A model generated the notes under the pieces. The model saw only the letters and a program-made list of their open reading frames with translations. It made no database searches and had not been told where the DNA came from. From Fomes fomentarius (Eukaryota; Basidiomycota; Agaricomycetes; Polyporales; Polyporaceae), in NCBI GenBank assembly GCA_022606135.1, contig JABYQN010000003.1:1736001-1800000 (forward strand): a stretch of DNA of 64,000 nucleotides, written 5' to 3'. Positions 60,034 through 64,000 of the stretch are shown in pieces; positions within the stretch are counted from its first letter, which is position 1, and every line of letters starts with the position of its first letter. Made by a program: the position numbers and the translations under genes.

Positions 60034-61564
60034 CTACGAAGACAGACGTGAATGACCCGGTGACGGTATGGATGAGATATAACGCACCTTACGGAGCTGA
60101 TTCTCCATCTCGTTCGTCACAGTGCACAAATCCTGTAGCTCATTGCAGCGGCGGCAAGATGTTCCAGATTTTCTACCAGGTCTTCCCGACTGATCCACGC
60201 CTGTGAGCGTCAGCAGATCCTGCAGGTCGCAGAGCAAGGTATGAGAGAGCGCTCGGGCGGGAGAGCACTGTGAGCGCAAGAATGGACGGTACGCCAATCC
60301 AAGCGATGAGGGTACCTGGTTTGCAACGTCGTTATATCTTGCGTGGTACGATATCAGCTGATCGTATATGAGAGCTGGCGCATGCTCCATCTCCGAGGTA
60401 TACAGCCCATCCAAAGCCTGCTCATCCGTCAAGAACCGAGCGGCGTCCTCCGCACCCTCCCGCCAGCCTGCGATGGCGGCAACAAAGTACCCACGAAGGG
60501 GCGCGTTCTGCACCACACCGCGCCACCGCCTCTGGATCTTCCGACTAATCCTTTCCATCCCATACTTTCTCGCCGCAGCGAGAACGTCGGCATAGTCCTG
60601 AATGTCGGTTGGGAGCTCAACTGTGGCAGGATAGCACATCCGGAGGACGACGGCGAGGACCGTACCACGCTCGTCAAGTTGCAAGACGGGTAGATGCGGG
60701 GACGAGCCGTCAGCCTGAGTCATTTGAGTTGTTGTCGTTTGGCCAACTATCCCTGTGATCTTCTCGCATAGAGTAGACGAAGCGGCAGAAATGATTCCGC
60801 GATGCACTTGAAAGTCGACTTCGTCGGAGGACCGGCAGACAAGGTCGGGAAAGGGCATGTTCGGGAGATGTTCATGAGATGGTATAGCTGCTGTGTCTAG
60901 GCCGCTAGGATGCTCGATACCCGTAGGAGAAGATTTGGGCGTCAGGAGGCAGAAACGTGGATCTACTGGATCCCGCATTCTGGACCGATGGAACTCGCGA
61001 AGGCGGAAATAATGCCCCGCGGTAACCACCTTCCTCGTGTTTTAGCCCGGAGAGCTGAACATCTGCCGTTAGCGCCGCAGACCATCGGGCTAGATCTTCC
61101 AGCCCTAAGCGACACGCTGCAGCATAGGCACTCAGGCTGGTGCGGCTCACTACGATAGCCTTAAACTCCTCCTTGAGGACCGCGATGGGGAGCGCCATCT
61201 CGTACTTGATTGCAGCCGCCAGCGCAGACTCCACCTCCTTCAGTGTACGGCTCCTCATTTCCTTCTCAACTGGATAGCAGATGCGAAGCAGTGCTTCAAG
61301 CGCCTGGCTATCTTCTGTGACACCGATATCGATGACTGGTCGTCCATCAGCCGTCTCGCCACCTGAGTCTGGCGAATTCGAATGAGGGAGGGACAGGATC
61401 ATCTCGAACACTGGGGACGCGACGGTGAGGATCTGTGTGTGGACGCGATAGTCGACGCGATCCGCAGTGCGGAGAACGATATCCGCGCTAGGCTTGTCGA
61501 AGGGTGATCGCGCTGGGCGAGGGGCATCCGGCGGGCAGGGGGGAGTGGGAGGAACACTAGACAT
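60034..61564 (-). pseudogene. Tandem BTB/POZ-domain gene with a frameshift
   Basis: Reading starts at ATG 61564 and gives BTB half 1 (SPFDKPSADIVLRTADRVDY, QILTVASPVFEMILSLP, CYPVEKEMRSRTL, LKYEM-like IKYEMALPIAVLKEEF). At about 61020-61050 the frame shifts by one base, in the linker where relatives read GITAAEYFRLREF. The other frame continues TAGHYFRLREFHRSR and half 2 (FPDLVCRSSDEVDFQVHRGI, MCYP, AARKYGMERISRKIQRRWRG, PLRGYFVAAIAGWREGAEDA, LDGLYTSEMEHAPALIYDQL). An in-frame 48-nt intron is likely after NDVANQ, leading to a Cys-rich end CRRCNELQDLC. No intron fits at the shift. It may be a true one-base indel, or an assembly error in an otherwise intact gene. Confidence 0.75.
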
Positions 61565-61713
61565 GGATCAGAGGCAGATGATGTGAAGGTGAGCAGGTTG
61601 GGGGTCGTCTCGAGCAAAGTTAAGGGTCGTCTGAAGGGACCGTGGCTATCTTATACACATGAGTGGTGGGGGAACGTGGTAAGGTAGAAGGCGTACCTCG
61701 TGCTCGATGTTGA

Positions 61714-61724
61714 CTACCGCAGCA
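61714..61724 (-). promoter_or_regulatory. Conserved BTB-upstream motif TGCTGCGGTAG (copy 4)
   Basis: Exact on the gene strand, 149 nt upstream of the ATG at 61564. CCTCGTG lies 11 bases beyond it (61696-61702), as near the other copies. ATAGCCACG at 61641-61649, on the gene strand, is shared with the gene at 38257. Confidence 0.55.
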
Positions 61725-62128
61725 CAGGACAGGTGTTCCGCGTCAGGCTATCTATCTATGGAGGACCTTGACGCATGCATTCCGAAGAGCCGAAGCTCTC
61801 TCCAGTGTTCTACGGCGTGTTGAGTGTATTATCCTGTCGCAAATCATCATTCAGTACTACGAACAAACACAGACATTCTTTCCCCCTACCTTCCGTGAAT
61901 CCCATCTCACTTAGCTTGATGCACACTCCCGTTGAGGGAGGTATAAGATCAAATGCCACTATGCATATTCAAGACACGTTCAAGCGACAACCAGAACCAG
62001 AACTATATCTAAACACCCGGACAATTAACAGGGAACACGTGCCCTTCCGCTCACGACAGTAGCAGCAATACGATACCGTCTATAGCCATCAACCACTCAT
62101 CTATGCGTCCCACCCCTTTACCCGCTCT
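61725..62128. other. Short intergenic region
   Basis: No gene; 3' flank of the xylulokinase. Confidence 0.45.
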
Positions 62129-64000
62129 TCAAGCACCCACAGCCCTCTCCGCACAAATCCTCACAACCGCATCCTCACACGCACGATAGCTCTCGACGCG
62201 GGCCGCATACACCCGCTCCTTCTCCCAGTCCGGCTCCGCGACGCACTTGAGGCGCGCACCCTCGCCATCAAGCGCGCGCATCTCCTCAAACGAGCCCGCG
62301 CCCCCGTTCTCCGCGCGCCACCACGCGTACCGCGCGAGCTGCGCGCCGCCCTCCGCCGCGCCCTCCTTGCCAGCGACGAACACGCGCATGCCGAAGACGT
62401 CCGCGGCGACCTGTCTGATCACCGCGTTCGCGGACGAGCCGCCCGAGAGGACTAGTCGCTGGAGTGGTGGCGCATCCGGAGGCAGGATCGCGGTTATGCG
62501 CGAGCGGATCGAGAGGAACTGCGATTCGAGGATCGCACGTGGGTGTGCGGGTGCGGGGATCTCGGAATCTGAAATCGACGTGACATCGGGAACGGTGGAG
62601 AAGAAGAAGTTGCCCTGGACGTTGGGAGGAATGATCTCGGGAAGCGGGAAGTAGAAGCCCATGTACCCATCGTTCCCGACTGGGCGCTGCTCAACAAGCT
62701 CGTTGAAGCGTGTCCAGTGACCGTCAGCATATTGGTCGCGGACTTGTTCACGCGCGAGAGCACCGTTCTTGTAGCAGAGCATAGCGATGTGCGCGTCCTG
62801 GGTTGTCGGGTGGGAGAGAAGGTGGGAGGTTGTGAACCGCTTCGGCGCGGTCTCCGCGGGAGGGATAGAGAGTAGGAGCGTCGTAGATGTGCCGAGGGAC
62901 AGGATAGCATCTCCGGGCGTGGAGAGCGCGATGACCGTGGCCGGGTTGTCTCCAGTAAAAGGAGCAATACCACATTCTATCATAAACAATAGGTCACTGA
63001 CTAGGACTTGGCGTGTTTGTATGCATGTTCACAACTTACCAGGGTTGAAGCCCCACCGTTCAACCCAGTAGGGGCTGATTTTGCCCAAGAATTCGCCGCC
63101 AGGCGCCGGTTCGGGACCAATCTTTGCACGTAGTTCCGGACCGCCAGCAGCTTCAAGCAGCCGGTCGTCCCATTTGCATGTAAGAACGTCCATGAGATTC
63201 ATGCCACTCGCGTCCGATACCTCGACCGGCGCGATGGATCCGAGGAAGAGCGAGGGCATGAATGATGAGACGAGGGAGATACGGGCCGTTTTGCGATATG
63301 CCTCCGGATTAATGCGACGAATCTACGCGTCTGTGTTAATCACTGAATAGATCGGGATCCGGAACACAGAAGTGAATGAATGGAGAAACTCAAAAGTATT
63401 GAGTTCTCGATAAGGTTGTGATGGTCGGTCATTTGCAAAGGAAATTCAACAACGATTGGCACAGAAGGTAGAGCTCGCATGGAATAGATGCACGCGTTTG
63501 GAGATGTACGCACCCTTGCAATCTGGTTTGCAGTGAAACGCTCATAGGCCCGACTGCCTGTGAGATCCGCGAGAGCTTGAGCACCGCCAATGGCCTCCTC
63601 GAGCTCGCGACACTCGCGGGTCGTGGAGGAATCTTGCCAGATCGGCGCCCGGGGAAGAGAGAAGGCGTCCGGGGCCAATTGCTCCGCAAGAGGCCGCGAG
63701 GGATCGAGGGATACGAGAAGCGGTTCCGCGTCTTCCGACCAATAGACCGAACCGTGTTGCTGAGAGCACGTCATCAGCGTACAGTCGCAGGGCTATTCGC
63801 AAACTACACACATACCTGACCATCCCCCGAGATGCCAATAATGCGAGAGAAATCTACACTGGCTGCGCGCATACGCTCGAGGATTAGGTCGTACGCGTCA
63901 AGCCACATGCGGATGGGCGAGGTGACCTCGCCAGGATCGGGGCCGCGGACTGCACCGTTGGTTGTGCCATAGGTGGGGAGGTCGCGGTCGAAGTTAACGG
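62129..64000 (-). CDS. D-xylulose kinase (FGGY family), partial at right edge
   Basis: Phosphorylates D-xylulose with ATP in the pentose pathway, linking xylose/arabinose breakdown to the pentose phosphate route. In-window exons, in phase, are 64000-63816, 63759-63514, 63322-63040 and 62976-62129; the N-terminus is outside. The first FGGY domain has IIGISGDGQ joined to QHGSVYWS (substrate-side Gln-His). SRAYERFTANQIAR joins IRRINPEAYRKTARISLVSS and FLGSIAPVEVSDASGMNLMD, diagnostic for xylulokinase. The second domain has CGIAPFTGDNPATVIALSTP and GDAILSLGTSTTLLLS. The ATP-site signature LVLSGGSSANAVIRQVAADV follows with VFVAGKEGAAEGGAQLARYA. Cytosolic. Fits a wood-decay lifestyle. Confidence 0.93.

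Overview
This window looks like nuclear DNA of a white-rot Agaricomycete, most likely a member of the Polyporales. Protein-coding genes carry many short phase-consistent introns (about 48-180 nt, GT..AG). One gene encodes a secreted class II fungal peroxidase with a manganese site. Other genes are typical of basidiomycetes: tandem BTB proteins, a HET-domain protein, seven-helix membrane proteins and an F-box protein. No tRNA, rRNA, CRISPR array or intact transposon was recognised. Exon borders were worked out by hand from reading frame, splice consensus and family similarity; most closed exactly in phase.

Left third (1-20 kb): a BTB gene runs off the left edge. It is followed by RPB4 (RNA polymerase II), an AVT-type amino-acid transporter, an R3H-SUZ RNA-binding protein, a small membrane protein, about 3 kb without a supported gene, a disordered Ser/Pro-rich protein, a DUF202 membrane protein and a second BTB gene. 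Middle (20-44 kb): a short manganese peroxidase, a SET-domain protein, a disordered KEN-box protein, ERG2 (sterol C-8 isomerase), a BTB remnant, a secreted BBE-type FAD oxidase, a BTB gene, an AKR8-like aldo/keto reductase, a decayed membrane-protein gene and another BTB gene. Right third (44-64 kb): a HET-domain gene, a DHA2-like MFS transporter, a tandem pair of multi-pass membrane proteins, an F-box protein, a SAM methyltransferase, a frameshifted BTB gene and a xylulokinase that runs off the right edge.

The most unusual feature is the BTB family: six loci (four apparently intact, one frameshifted, one remnant) scattered over 61 kb. Members carry two successive BTB-like halves and a C-terminal Cys-containing helix. 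The 11-mer TGCTGCGGTAG, read on the gene strand, lies 68-185 nt upstream of four of them, and degenerate copies sit at the equivalent place upstream of the other two. This suggests a family-specific promoter element copied along with the genes. A second unusual feature is a GC-AG intron kept at the same place in both tandem membrane-protein genes.

The remaining genes are mostly unrelated housekeeping or single-function genes. I do not see a biosynthetic cluster.
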